A stretch of 57,587 nucleotides of DNA from Deltaproteobacteria bacterium. GTDB taxonomy: Bacteria; Myxococcota_A; UBA796; GCA-2862545. The position numbers were made by a program, and so were the translations under genes. Positions 34,262 to 41,393 of this stretch are shown here, piece after piece. The stretch spans positions 1 to 57,587 of the forward strand of contig JAFGVK010000146.1 of assembly GCA_016938035.1 (NCBI GenBank). Direction: 5' to 3'. The notes beneath the pieces are model-generated. The model was not told the origin of the DNA, did not search any database, and saw only the letters and a program-made list of their open reading frames with translations. The first letter of the stretch is position 1; every line of letters begins with the position of its first letter.

Positions 34262-34513
34262 TTAGAGCAGGTGGTGGGTGACGTAGGCGATGGCGTCCTT
34301 CACGGTCCGGATCTGCTCTGCGTCCTCGTCGGGGATCTCCAGCGCAAATTCCTTCTCGATGGCGATCACCAGCTCGACGATGTCGATGGAGTCCGCGTTG
34401 AGGTCGGTGATGAACACCGCCTCGGGGACCACCTTCACGACCGGGGCGTTGAGCACCTCTGCGATGAGCGCACAGACCTTTGTCGCGATGTCGTCGGAAT
34501 CAGCACTGACCAT
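34262..34513 (-). CDS. acpP: Acyl carrier protein
   Basis: An 83-residue acidic helical protein that carries growing acyl chains on a phosphopantetheine arm. The attachment site is Ser42 in [11 protein letters not shown] (the family usually has DSLD). [16 protein letters not shown] is the diagnostic helix III segment. ATG 34513 is preferred over a GTG one codon earlier. The usual fab genes are not next to it; it heads the acpP-rpiB-glyA run after the rpmF terminator. Confidence 0.93.
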   Translation of the reverse strand: MVSADSDDIATKVCALIAEVLNAPVVKVVPEAVFITDLNADSIDIVELVIAIEKEFALEIPDEDAEQIRTVKDAIAYVTHHLL

Positions 34514-34622
34514 CACTGCCCCCAGTTGCGACGCCGGCAGGTCCGTCGCGAGAGGGTGACGTAATCACCTGGAGCGGTGATCAGCAATTCCCAATCGACG
34601 CTTCGCACATTCCGCAGGGTGC

Positions 34623-34656
34623 AAAAAAAAACGCGCCGGGACGACCCGACGCGCGC
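34623..34656 (-). terminator. Rho-independent terminator after rpmF
   Basis: Minus strand: CGCGTCGGG / CCCGGCGCG arms (one G-T wobble) with a 4-base loop, followed by nine T. It separates yceD-rpmF from acpP. Confidence 0.88.
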
Positions 34657-34694
34657 TCTAAGACCACACCACCCCAGGGGGTGATGGAGATCTT

Positions 34695-34877
34695 CTACTC
34701 CTCGACCTTCACGACCTGGCGGCCTCGGTACTGGCCACAGTGATCGCAGACCCGGTGGCGGAGCTTGAGCTCACCGCAGTTCGGGCAGAGCTCGACCGCG
34801 CCGGTGAACTGAATTGCGTGGTGGGAACGGCGCATATCGCGACGACGACGAGAGGTGCGCTTCTTGGGTACAGCCAT
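34695..34877 (-). CDS. rpmF: Ribosomal protein bL32
   Basis: A 60-residue large-subunit ribosomal protein. Seen: N-terminal [17 protein letters not shown], and a zinc-binding arrangement of two Cys pairs (CPNC and CDHC), so this is the zinc-containing form. It lies 33 bases after the yceD-like gene, the usual order in bacteria, but plsX and fabH do not follow; a strong terminator does. Confidence 0.97.
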   Translation of the reverse strand: MAVPKKRTSRRRRDMRRSHHAIQFTGAVELCPNCGELKLRHRVCDHCGQYRGRQVVKVEE

Positions 34878-34910
34878 GATTCCTCCGAAAGCGGATACAG
34901 TGCCGCCTTG

Positions 34911-35417
34911 TTAGCTCGAAAAATGCAACTTGCCCAGGGCCTTGAGGCCGATCTCAGGTTCAGGGCCGGCGTCCTGCGCCGCGAGCAGCGCCTGAGCGCG
35001 CGCTTCGCAGGCCAGAGAGTCTACACAGACCAGGCGATCGGGGAGCGCCAGCGCCACCGCCTCGGAGAGGACGTCCAGGGGCTCGAGGGTGCCCTCGGAG
35101 TACCACCCCAGGTCCATCTCCTCCTCGGTCAGCTCCCGGCTCTCACCGGTCTCCTCGGGCTCCTTCACATAGGTCAGCGCCACCGGCCCCTCCACCACCA
35201 CCTCGGTGTCGGCGCCACACCGGACGCAGGTGGAGATCCCCGCGGCAGACAGGCTGCCGGTGACGGTGACGATCCCCTTCTCGGACTCAAAGCGCAGCCG
35301 CACCGCCACGCGGGACAGGACGCACTCCATCGCCGCAGCGATCACCTCCGCCTCGCGGGCGCTGGGGTTCTCCACGGTGAGGGTGTAGCCGTGATCTTCA
35401 ATCGCTCGGATGTCCAT
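34911..35417 (-). CDS. YceD/DUF177-family protein
   Basis: A 168-residue protein of the YceD (DUF177) family, which is linked to 23S rRNA and bL32 production and almost always lies before rpmF, as here. Seen: the STCVRCGADTEVVVEG segment with C-x-x-C, the acidic middle, and the late DRLVCVDSLAC block resembling the family C-x-x-x-C. ATG 35417 follows AGGAGGTCACC. Function in detail is not established. Confidence 0.9.
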   Translation of the reverse strand: MDIRAIEDHGYTLTVENPSAREAEVIAAAMECVLSRVAVRLRFESEKGIVTVTGSLSAAGISTCVRCGADTEVVVEGPVALTYVKEPEETGESRELTEEEMDLGWYSEGTLEPLDVLSEAVALALPDRLVCVDSLACEARAQALLAAQDAGPEPEIGLKALGKLHFSS

Positions 35418-35445
35418 GGGCCGGTGACCTCCTGAGAGTCCTTGG

Positions 35446-35460
35446 CAAACCCCAGGTTTG
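35446..35460. promoter_or_regulatory. Palindromic operator candidate upstream of yceD-rpmF
   Basis: CAAACC-CCA-GGTTTG, perfect 6-base arms, overlapping the -10 side and start region of the candidate yceD promoter. It could be an operator or a hairpin at the very start of the mRNA. Confidence 0.4.
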
Positions 35461-35485
35461 TATATCGGAACGCCGACCGCGGCAA
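35457..35485 (-). promoter_or_regulatory. Candidate sigma-70 promoter for yceD-rpmF
   Basis: Minus strand TTGCCG, 17-base spacer, TACAAA; an overlapping TATACA gives a 15-base spacer. About 40 bases before the start codon. Confidence 0.4.
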
Positions 35486-35569
35486 GCGCCCGTGACACCA
35501 CAGGGCGTGGGCGGGTGGAGCCGGTCCCGCGGTTGGTGATATGTTTGGCGTCCGTAACCGGTGGATTTG

Positions 35570-36079
35570 ATGCACAGGCTCCCCTACGCCCTCCTCGCCC
35601 TCACCCTCACCGCTTGTCTGAAGCCCGCTCCCGAGCAGCTCGCGGCGCAGGAGTACGCAGGGCAGCTGTTCCCGCTGTTGGAGGACAACGCGCTGCTCGC
35701 CCACGAGGTGCTCACCCTCGCCGCCTCGGTCCACGACAAGGAGTCCACCCCGGAACAGACCATCGAGCGGTGGCGGACCAGGGTGGTGCCCCTCGCGGCG
35801 CACCTGGAGCAGCAGGTGGCGCTCATCAGCCCGCCGCCGACGTGGCAACAGACCCACGGGGAGCTGGTGACGGTGTGGAGCGCCCGCGCCGAGGCCTACG
35901 CGGACATCGATGAGGCGCTCGTCGCCCGCGACACCCGCCAGTGGAACCAGGCGCGCGCCGCCGCGGATCAGGTCAAGCTCGACGAGGAGAAGTGGTTCAC
36001 CCACATTCACAACGACATGGCAGCCCACGGGATCGCGGTGGATCAGTACCCGCAGATTTCTTCCCTCCCCACTCCTTGA
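35570..36079 (+). CDS. Hypothetical lipoprotein
   Basis: A 169-residue protein with a lipoprotein signal (LPYALLALTLTACLK, lipobox L-T-A-C) and an otherwise helical mature part (QLAAQEYAGQLFPLLEDNALL; EEKWFTHIHNDMAAHG). No known family is recognised; the pattern suggests a small helical bundle facing the periplasm. A GTG at 35561 would add three residues. Its TGA stop lies inside the -35 box of the tRNA-Gln promoter. Confidence 0.65.
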   Translation: MHRLPYALLALTLTACLKPAPEQLAAQEYAGQLFPLLEDNALLAHEVLTLAASVHDKESTPEQTIERWRTRVVPLAAHLEQQVALISPPPTWQQTHGELVTVWSARAEAYADIDEALVARDTRQWNQARAAADQVKLDEEKWFTHIHNDMAAHGIAVDQYPQISSLPTP

Positions 36080-36103
36080 CGGTCCCGTCCACCGGGTTAT
36101 CTG
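36076..36103 (+). promoter_or_regulatory. Promoter of the first tRNA-Gln/Glu cluster
   Basis: TTGACG, 16-base spacer, TATCTG, ending 11 bases before the tRNA-Gln 5' end. The second cluster has a promoter of the same geometry at the same distance. Confidence 0.6.
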
Positions 36104-36114
36104 TTGGTCACTGT

Positions 36115-36190
36115 TGGGCTGTGGTCGAATTGGCAAGACGTCGGGTTCTGGCCCCGAAGGTTCTAGGTTCGAGTCCTAGCAGCCCAACCA
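36115..36190 (+). tRNA. tRNA-Gln (CTG), copy 1
   Basis: 76 bases including encoded CCA. Acceptor TGGGCTG pairs with CAGCCCA; anticodon arm TCGGG / CCCGA with loop TTCTGGC, anticodon CTG; T arm CTAGG-TTCGAGT-CCTAG. Identical in sequence to copy 2 at 38408. Confidence 0.96.
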
Positions 36191-36193
36191 TAC

Positions 36194-36266
36194 GCTCCCA
36201 TCGTCTAGCGGCCTAGGACACCGCCCTCTCACGGCGGAGACAGGGGTTCGATTCCCCTTGGGAGTA
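36194..36266 (+). tRNA. tRNA-Glu (CTC), copy 1
   Basis: 73 bases; acceptor GCTCCCA / TGGGAGT, anticodon arm CCGCC / GGCGG with loop CTCTCAC, anticodon CTC; T arm AGGGG-TTCGATT-CCCCT. CCA is not encoded (CTC follows), unlike the other two copies. Confidence 0.95.
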
Positions 36267-36285
36267 CTCTTTCTTTTTTGCTTAG

Positions 36286-36361
36286 GCTCCCATCGTCTAG
36301 CGGCCTAGGACACCGCCCTCTCACGGCGGAGACAGGGGTTCGATTCCCCTTGGGAGTACCA
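36286..36361 (+). tRNA. tRNA-Glu (CTC), copy 2
   Basis: Same sequence as copy 1, 92 bases downstream, with encoded CCA at 36359-36361. A T-rich spacer separates the two. Confidence 0.95.
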
Positions 36362-36369
36362 TCTTGAAT

Positions 36370-36397
36370 GAGCCGCCCTCGGGCGGCTCTTCTTGTT
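36370..36397 (+). terminator. Terminator of the first tRNA cluster
   Basis: GAGCCGCCC / GGGCGGCTC, perfect 9-base arms, followed by TTCTTGTT. Confidence 0.8.
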
Positions 36398-36836
36398 CCT
36401 TGCTCTCACCACCGGCCGAACGACCAGGATCATCGTCTGGCCCGAGGCCGGCTGCCGGAGCGCGCTGAGACAGCGAGCGGGCTGAGATCCGAATCCCCCA
36501 CGGCCGTTGGGCTGCCGCCAAACGGCCTCCGCCCTGCGCTGTGTTCCCCGCCGACGACGGGGAGCGCGTCCCCCAAGCCGCCCCCGCGGGGGGCGAGCCT
36601 GCCCCGCTCCCCCAGCGGTGATCGGGCGCTACGAGGGTGCCGAAGGCCCCGCCGCGGGACCCCGCTGGCGAGACGATGAACAGGGCCTCCCCGCAGCACC
36701 GGAGATCCGTCCGATGCCAGCGCCCCAGACAGGCCCGAGGAGCGTGGCCAGAGGCCTTCTTTGTGAGGCGTAGTTTACAGGCCGCTCCCTCCCGACACCA
36801 TCCCCTCGTGGGCACGAAGCGTACCCACGACTATTC
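36398..36836. other. Long region without a recognised gene between the two tRNA clusters
   Basis: About 440 bases. Frames are open on both strands because of high GC, but none has a ribosome site, conserved motif or sensible start; the longest minus-strand frame runs through tRNA-Glu and is spurious. The promoter of the following gene should lie near the AT-richer 36755-36780 stretch, but no clear pair of boxes was found. Confidence 0.5.
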
Positions 36837-36848
36837 AGGAGGAAAGCT

Positions 36849-38225
36849 GTGATATTTGCACTCTATGTGTACAGTGCCGCCTATGCCGTGACCCTGGAGT
36901 CCACCGTCTACCCGATCCAGGTCATCGCGCCGGATGAGGCGCTGGCGACTGCGGCCATGTCCGCCTCCGAGGACGCCTGGCGCGCCACCGTGATCGAGCT
37001 GGGCTTCGCTCCACCGCTCATGCGAGACGCGGCGGGAGACGCCGTCGAGGGCTTCGCCATCTCTTTTGTCTCACAGGGCGAAGACCAACTCGCCACCTTC
37101 AATATCCTCGGAGACATCCCCGAGACCCCAGCCTCGGACTGCCCCACCAGGGGGGTGGTGAACGCCAACCACATGGATGAGCCAGGGTGGCTCGAGATGA
37201 CCGTGGTGCACCTGCTGAACCACGCGAGCCTCCACGCGGTGGACTGCCTGGAGCCGCAGATGCCCTCCTTCGACTTCTTCACCGTCGCGGTGGAGCACCT
37301 GTTGGGGGTAGACGCGTTCGGCCCTTGGTACTACCGGGAGTTCCAGTCGCACCCCGAGGCATCGCTGGATGCCGTGTACTCTGATCGAGATCACGCCCAC
37401 TATCAGTTCGGCTCCTCGCTGTTCCCGCTGTTCCTGACGGAGCGCTACGGGGACGGGAGCGGCGCGCTGCTGGCGGACATCTGGGCGAGGACCCCGCAGG
37501 ACGGCCACATCCTCTTCGCCAACGGCGAGCTCCCCATGGGGGACGTGGAGAACGAGCCGGACTACCTGGACGCCATCCAGGACGAGCTGGCCGCGCGCGG
37601 CTCGAGCCTGGATCAGGCCATGATCGCGTTCACCGAGTGGCGCTTCTTCACCGGTGAGTTCAACGATGGAGAGCACTTCGCCGACGCCGCGACGCTCCCC
37701 GAGGTCTTTGTCGACGGACAGGTCACCGCAGCCGCCTTTCCCCTGGAGGTCACGCCGACCCGACCGCTGGCCGAGTACGCCTCATCCTACGTCCTTGTCG
37801 ATGTCGCCGCCCACAGCGACCCGCTGACCCTCAGCTTCGCCGGAGGCGAGGGGATCGCCTGGGGAGCCTCGGTCTATGTGCTCGACGAGGGCGGCGCGCA
37901 CATCGGCGATCATCACCTCGCTCTCGACGGCGGCGCGGGCTCCATCGACCTCGAGCCCGCGGAGGGGCCGCAGACGCTGGTGCTGGCCTGCACCGCCCTC
38001 ACGGACGGCTCGCACGATCCCGAAGACTCCGACTGGGATCAGGAGCACACCTACCAGTGGAGCCTGGACGAGGCGCCGCTCGACGATGACCAGTGCCTGG
38101 AGCCCCACGGGAGCTGCATGGGATCGTCGAAGCCCTCGGGGCTGTTTGGCCTGATGCTCCCCCTGGGGCTCGTGGTGTGGCCGCGGAGATCCCGCGTGCT
38201 CGAGCGCGGCGCGCCGATCCGGTAG
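36849..38225 (+). CDS. Secreted protein with MYXO-CTERM-like tail
   Basis: A 458-residue protein. Seen: a short hydrophobic N-terminus (MIFALYVYSAAYA) that could act as a signal peptide, a large extracytoplasmic region with no catalytic HExxH (the segment MTVVHLLNHASLH resembles a degraded metalloprotease-like context), a C-terminal beta-sandwich-like part (about 310-420), and a tail with Cys, P-S-G-L-F-G, a hydrophobic helix (LFGLMLPLGLVVW) and a basic end (PRRSRV). That tail fits the tripartite MYXO-CTERM sorting signal for surface anchoring. The GTG start follows AGGAGGAAA. The gene sits between the two duplicated tRNA cassettes; function is unknown. Confidence 0.7.
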   Translation: MIFALYVYSAAYAVTLESTVYPIQVIAPDEALATAAMSASEDAWRATVIELGFAPPLMRDAAGDAVEGFAISFVSQGEDQLATFNILGDIPETPASDCPTRGVVNANHMDEPGWLEMTVVHLLNHASLHAVDCLEPQMPSFDFFTVAVEHLLGVDAFGPWYYREFQSHPEASLDAVYSDRDHAHYQFGSSLFPLFLTERYGDGSGALLADIWARTPQDGHILFANGELPMGDVENEPDYLDAIQDELAARGSSLDQAMIAFTEWRFFTGEFNDGEHFADAATLPEVFVDGQVTAAAFPLEVTPTRPLAEYASSYVLVDVAAHSDPLTLSFAGGEGIAWGASVYVLDEGGAHIGDHHLALDGGAGSIDLEPAEGPQTLVLACTALTDGSHDPEDSDWDQEHTYQWSLDEAPLDDDQCLEPHGSCMGSSKPSGLFGLMLPLGLVVWPRRSRVLERGAPIR

Positions 38226-38368
38226 CCGCGCCCGCTGCGCCACCGCGGCGCCCTCCCCCCGGACCGGCTGCGGTCGGGAGCTGCGGACCTGAGCCCGGCG
38301 CGTGTCGCTCCAACGCCGAGTCCATCCCGCTGGCACCGAGCGATCTGCGCTCCACACGCACAAGGACC

Positions 38369-38396
38369 TCGACAGCCTCCAAGGTCGTGTTAACTG
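38369..38396 (+). promoter_or_regulatory. Promoter of the second tRNA-Gln/Glu cluster
   Basis: TCGACA, 16-base spacer, TAACTG, ending 11 bases before tRNA-Gln copy 2; same layout as the promoter at 36076. Confidence 0.45.
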
Positions 38397-38407
38397 CGCG
38401 TCGTTGT

Positions 38408-38483
38408 TGGGCTGTGGTCGAATTGGCAAGACGTCGGGTTCTGGCCCCGAAGGTTCTAGGTTCGAGTCCTAGCAGCCCAACCA
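38408..38483 (+). tRNA. tRNA-Gln (CTG), copy 2
   Basis: 76 bases with encoded CCA, identical to copy 1. The same cloverleaf and anticodon CTG. Confidence 0.96.
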
Positions 38484-38486
38484 CAC

Positions 38487-38562
38487 GCTCCCATCGTCTA
38501 GAGGTCCAGGACACCGCCCTCTCACGGCGGAGACAGGGGTTCGATTCCCCTTGGGAGTACCA
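38487..38562 (+). tRNA. tRNA-Glu (CTC), copy 3
   Basis: Same acceptor, anticodon and T arms as copies 1 and 2, but the D arm reads AGAGGTCCAGG instead of AGCGGCCTAGG. CCA is encoded at 38560-38562. Confidence 0.95.
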
Positions 38563-38566
38563 TCTA

Positions 38567-38595
38567 CCTCCGCCACCGCGCGGAGGTTTTTTTTT
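38567..38595 (+). terminator. Terminator of the second tRNA cluster
   Basis: CCTCCGC / GCGGAGG, 7-base arms with a 6-base loop, followed by nine T. Confidence 0.9.
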
Positions 38596-38600
38596 GGCGC

Positions 38601-38629
38601 TTGCCGCCGCGGGCTCCTCATCCTATACT
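38601..38629 (+). promoter_or_regulatory. Sigma-70 promoter with no gene, directly before a terminator
   Basis: TTGCCG, 17-base spacer, TATACT: the best -10 match in the window. Predicted start about 38636; a strong terminator begins at 38645. On the plus strand there is no gene between them. Confidence 0.5.
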
Positions 38630-38644
38630 GAGGTTGCTCTGGAG

Positions 38645-38673
38645 CCCCGCCAGCCTATGCTGGCGGGGTTTTT
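38645..38673 (+). terminator. Strong rho-independent terminator
   Basis: CCCCGCCAGC / GCTGGCGGGG, perfect 10-base arms with loop CTAT, followed by five T. It has the plus-strand orientation, although the neighbouring gene on its right is on the minus strand. Confidence 0.88.
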
Positions 38674-38674
38674 C

Positions 38675-39166
38675 CTATTTGAGCCACACCGACAGGGCGA
38701 GGATCCCTCCCTGGGCGACCACGGCGACGCCGTCCACCGCCACCGCCACGAGGCACCCCCCCGCGGCCCCCAGCGCCCCGCGCAGGTTCTCTCCCAGGTT
38801 CCACGGGCGCCACACCACCGCGGCGATCACCGCGAAGAGCGCACCCAGCGCCAGAGACAGGCCCGGCACCGGGGCCATCGCCCCCAGGCCCACCCCCAGC
38901 GCGGCCCCGCTCGCCGCCGCGGCGCTCCCCCGCAGCGCCCTGCTCCCCCAGATGGGCGCCGCGACCTGCCCGAGTTGCCCAAGCAGCGACACGCCCGCCG
39001 CCACCACCAGCGCCTGCGGCGTCAACAGGTCGAAATCGGTCAGGGCCGCAAATGCGGTCAACCCGATCAGCGCCACCATTGCACCGGGGAAACCCGGAAC
39101 AAATGCCGCGGCGCCCCCGAGGATCAGCCCCGCCGCGGCCACGCCCCACGCCAACACGGCGATCAT
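38675..39166 (-). CDS. DUF456 membrane protein
   Basis: A 163-residue integral membrane protein with about five hydrophobic segments (AWGVAAAGLILGGAAAFVPGFPGAM; ALVVAAGVSLLGQLG; AVIAAVVWRPW). The pattern A-F-V-P-G-F-P-G-A near the first helices and the Gly-rich A-S-G-A-A-L-G-V-G-L-G helix match the DUF456 family, whose function is unknown. ATG 39166 is chosen; the frame is open upstream and would overlap the divergent helicase start. Confidence 0.75.
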   Translation of the reverse strand: MIAVLAWGVAAAGLILGGAAAFVPGFPGAMVALIGLTAFAALTDFDLLTPQALVVAAGVSLLGQLGQVAAPIWGSRALRGSAAAASGAALGVGLGAMAPVPGLSLALGALFAVIAAVVWRPWNLGENLRGALGAAGGCLVAVAVDGVAVVAQGGILALSVWLK

Positions 39167-39220
39167 CTCCACCGTCCGAGATACAAGGGCAGCGCGCGCG
39201 CACCACAGGGAGCAGCACCG

Positions 39221-41290
39221 ATGCAGTACCGGGGTCTTGAACTCGACGCTTTCCAAGAGACAGCCATCCAGCACCTACAGGGAGGGGCGTCCGTGCTTGT
39301 CAGCGCTCCCACCGGTACCGGAAAGACGGTCATCGCGGACTGGATCGTAGACAAAGCACTCGCCGAGGGGAAGCGCGTCATCTATACCGCGCCCGTCAAG
39401 GCGCTCTCTAACCAGAAATACCGGGACTACATCCGGATCCACGGCGAGTCCAAGGTAGGGCTGGTCACCGGCGATCTGGTGATCCGGCGCGAGGCTGCCT
39501 GCCTGGTGATGACCACCGAGATCCTCCGCAACATGCTCCTCTCGGGCGAGAAGCTGGAGGACCTCGCCGCGGTGATCCTGGACGAGATCCACTTCCTCGA
39601 CGATCGCGAGCGGGGGACGGTGTGGGAGGAGGTGCTCCTCTATCTGCCCCGCACCGTGCAGATCGTGGGGCTGTCGGCCACGCTCTCCAACCTGGAGGAG
39701 TTCGCGAGCTGGCTGGAGGAGGTCCGCGAGCGGCCGGTAGAGGTGGTGGTGGAGAACAAGCGGGCCGTTCCCCTGCAGGTGCTCTACGCCAGCCCCGGCA
39801 GGCAGCTCCAGAAGCCCGAGCTCTTCGAGCAGGGCCTGTCCCACGTCAAGGTCAAGAAGAAGGACCGGCGGGACCAGCGGGACGGGCGCCGCGATCGGCG
39901 CGGCAACACCGGGATCCGCCACAGCGAGATCTTCCAGCTCGCGTCTGAGGCGGGGCTGCTCCCCTACCTGTTCTTTGTCTTCTCGCGGAAGAACACCGAG
40001 CTGTTCGCCCTGAACCTCGCGCGCAACCTCCGCAGCCCTCTCCTCGACCGGGACGAGCAGGCGGACATGGACGGGCGCCTCCGGGTGGCCGCCCGCGCCC
40101 TGGGGCCGGTGCTCGATCCGGGCCTGCGCGACCTCTACGCCTCGGGCGTGGCCTTCCACCACGCCGGGCTGCACGTCCAGCTCAAGTCGCTGGTCGAGGA
40201 GCTGTACGAGGCCAAGCTGATCAAGGTCCTCTACTGCACCACCACCTTCGCCCTGGGCATCAACATGCCCGCGAGAGCGGCGGTGATCGACTCCCTCGAC
40301 AAGTTCGACGGAAAGGACGTGGTGCCCCTCACCACCCGCGAGTTCATGCAGATGGCCGGCCGCGCCGGACGCCGCGGGATGGACACAACCGGCTCGGTGA
40401 TCCTCAAGGTCAGCGAGGAGGACTACCCCAAGCAGAAGGCGATCCTCAACCGCCTGCGCGCCGGCGCCCCAGAGCCGGTGATCTCCCGCTTCAACCTCAG
40501 CTGGAACTCAGTGGTGAACCTCATCGGCAACCACGACGAGGAGCAGCTCAAGATCCTGGTGGGCAAGTCCTTCCTCAACTGGCACCTCTCGCAGGAAGCG
40601 GAGCGCAGCCTCAAGCTGGCGGAGGAGCTAGAGGAGCAGGCGCAGCAGCCGGGCGGCAGGGGGCAATTCAAGGAGGTGAAGCGCCTGCGCCGGGTCGCGG
40701 CGAGGCGCGGCGAGCGCTGCTGGTCGGAATTTCAGACCAAGGTCAATTACCTCCAGAAGATCGGCTACATCGCAGAGGATCGCACCTTCAACGCGGGCGC
40801 CCGGATCCTCCAGCACCTGCAGATCGCCGAGATCGCCCTCACCGAGATGATCCTGGCGGGGACCCTCGACGGCCTCTCCCGCGAGGAGCTCTTCGGGGTG
40901 CTGTGCGGCCTGGGCTCGCAGCTCCCGCGGGCCGCGACCCTCAACCTCCAGCCCCGCTCCCAGGACCGGCAGCTCCTGCGAGACATCGGCGCCCTGATGG
41001 GATCGCCGATGGTCCAGGAGGCGGCGGAGATCGCTCAGCTCCCGGTGGAGTGGTGCCCCTCCATGTTCGAGATCGGGCGCCGCTGGGCCGAGGGCGAGTC
41101 GCTGCAGGACCTGTTCCTCCACGTCTCAAGCCCCACCGACATCTCGGGGGACCTGATCACCGCCTTCCGCAGGGCCAAAGACCTGACCTCGCAGATCCGT
41201 CAGGTCTACAGGGAGATCCCCGAGCAGGCGGAGGCGCTCACCGACCTGATCTGGATGGTGAGCCGCGACGAGGTGGAGGTGGTGGGCTGA
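39221..41290 (+). CDS. Ski2-like DEAD/DEAH RNA helicase with C-terminal DSHCT-like region
   Basis: A 689-residue ATP-dependent helicase of superfamily 2. Seen: Walker A SAPTGTGKT at 28-36, the APVKALSNQKYRD motif Ia region, D-E-I-H Walker B, LSATLSN motif III, a C-terminal helicase half with VLYCTTTFALGINMPAR and QMAGRAGRRGMD motif VI, then a helical extension (about 420-689) like the DSHCT region of Mtr4/Ski2. Bacterial members are thought to unwind RNA; the partner exonuclease is unknown. AGGGAGC precedes the ATG. It diverges from the DUF456 gene and the next gene follows after about 100 bases. Confidence 0.9.
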   Translation: MQYRGLELDAFQETAIQHLQGGASVLVSAPTGTGKTVIADWIVDKALAEGKRVIYTAPVKALSNQKYRDYIRIHGESKVGLVTGDLVIRREAACLVMTTEILRNMLLSGEKLEDLAAVILDEIHFLDDRERGTVWEEVLLYLPRTVQIVGLSATLSNLEEFASWLEEVRERPVEVVVENKRAVPLQVLYASPGRQLQKPELFEQGLSHVKVKKKDRRDQRDGRRDRRGNTGIRHSEIFQLASEAGLLPYLFFVFSRKNTELFALNLARNLRSPLLDRDEQADMDGRLRVAARALGPVLDPGLRDLYASGVAFHHAGLHVQLKSLVEELYEAKLIKVLYCTTTFALGINMPARAAVIDSLDKFDGKDVVPLTTREFMQMAGRAGRRGMDTTGSVILKVSEEDYPKQKAILNRLRAGAPEPVISRFNLSWNSVVNLIGNHDEEQLKILVGKSFLNWHLSQEAERSLKLAEELEEQAQQPGGRGQFKEVKRLRRVAARRGERCWSEFQTKVNYLQKIGYIAEDRTFNAGARILQHLQIAEIALTEMILAGTLDGLSREELFGVLCGLGSQLPRAATLNLQPRSQDRQLLRDIGALMGSPMVQEAAEIAQLPVEWCPSMFEIGRRWAEGESLQDLFLHVSSPTDISGDLITAFRRAKDLTSQIRQVYREIPEQAEALTDLIWMVSRDEVEVVG

Positions 41291-41393
41291 TCCCGCGCGG
41301 CGCGCTCCTCCTCTGCCCCTCTGGGGTCGCGCGGCGGGGCCACCTGGGATAGCCGACGGACCCCCCGCAGCCTCCCGGAGGCCTGGAGTGCCC

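Noticed and set aside
29082..35417. FMN riboswitch upstream of the rib genes
   Set aside because: No leader with the conserved FMN-aptamer boxes was seen before ribD, ribE, ribB or glyA; gaps are short or overlapping.
36321..36815. Minus-strand frame of about 160 codons over tRNA-Glu copy 2 and its flank
   Set aside because: It is a read-through of the tRNA complement with no conserved domain or start signal.
36076..38600. Integrative element inserted at tRNA-Glu
   Set aside because: No integrase, attachment repeat at a tRNA 3' end or element genes were found; only the duplicated tRNA cassettes support recombination.
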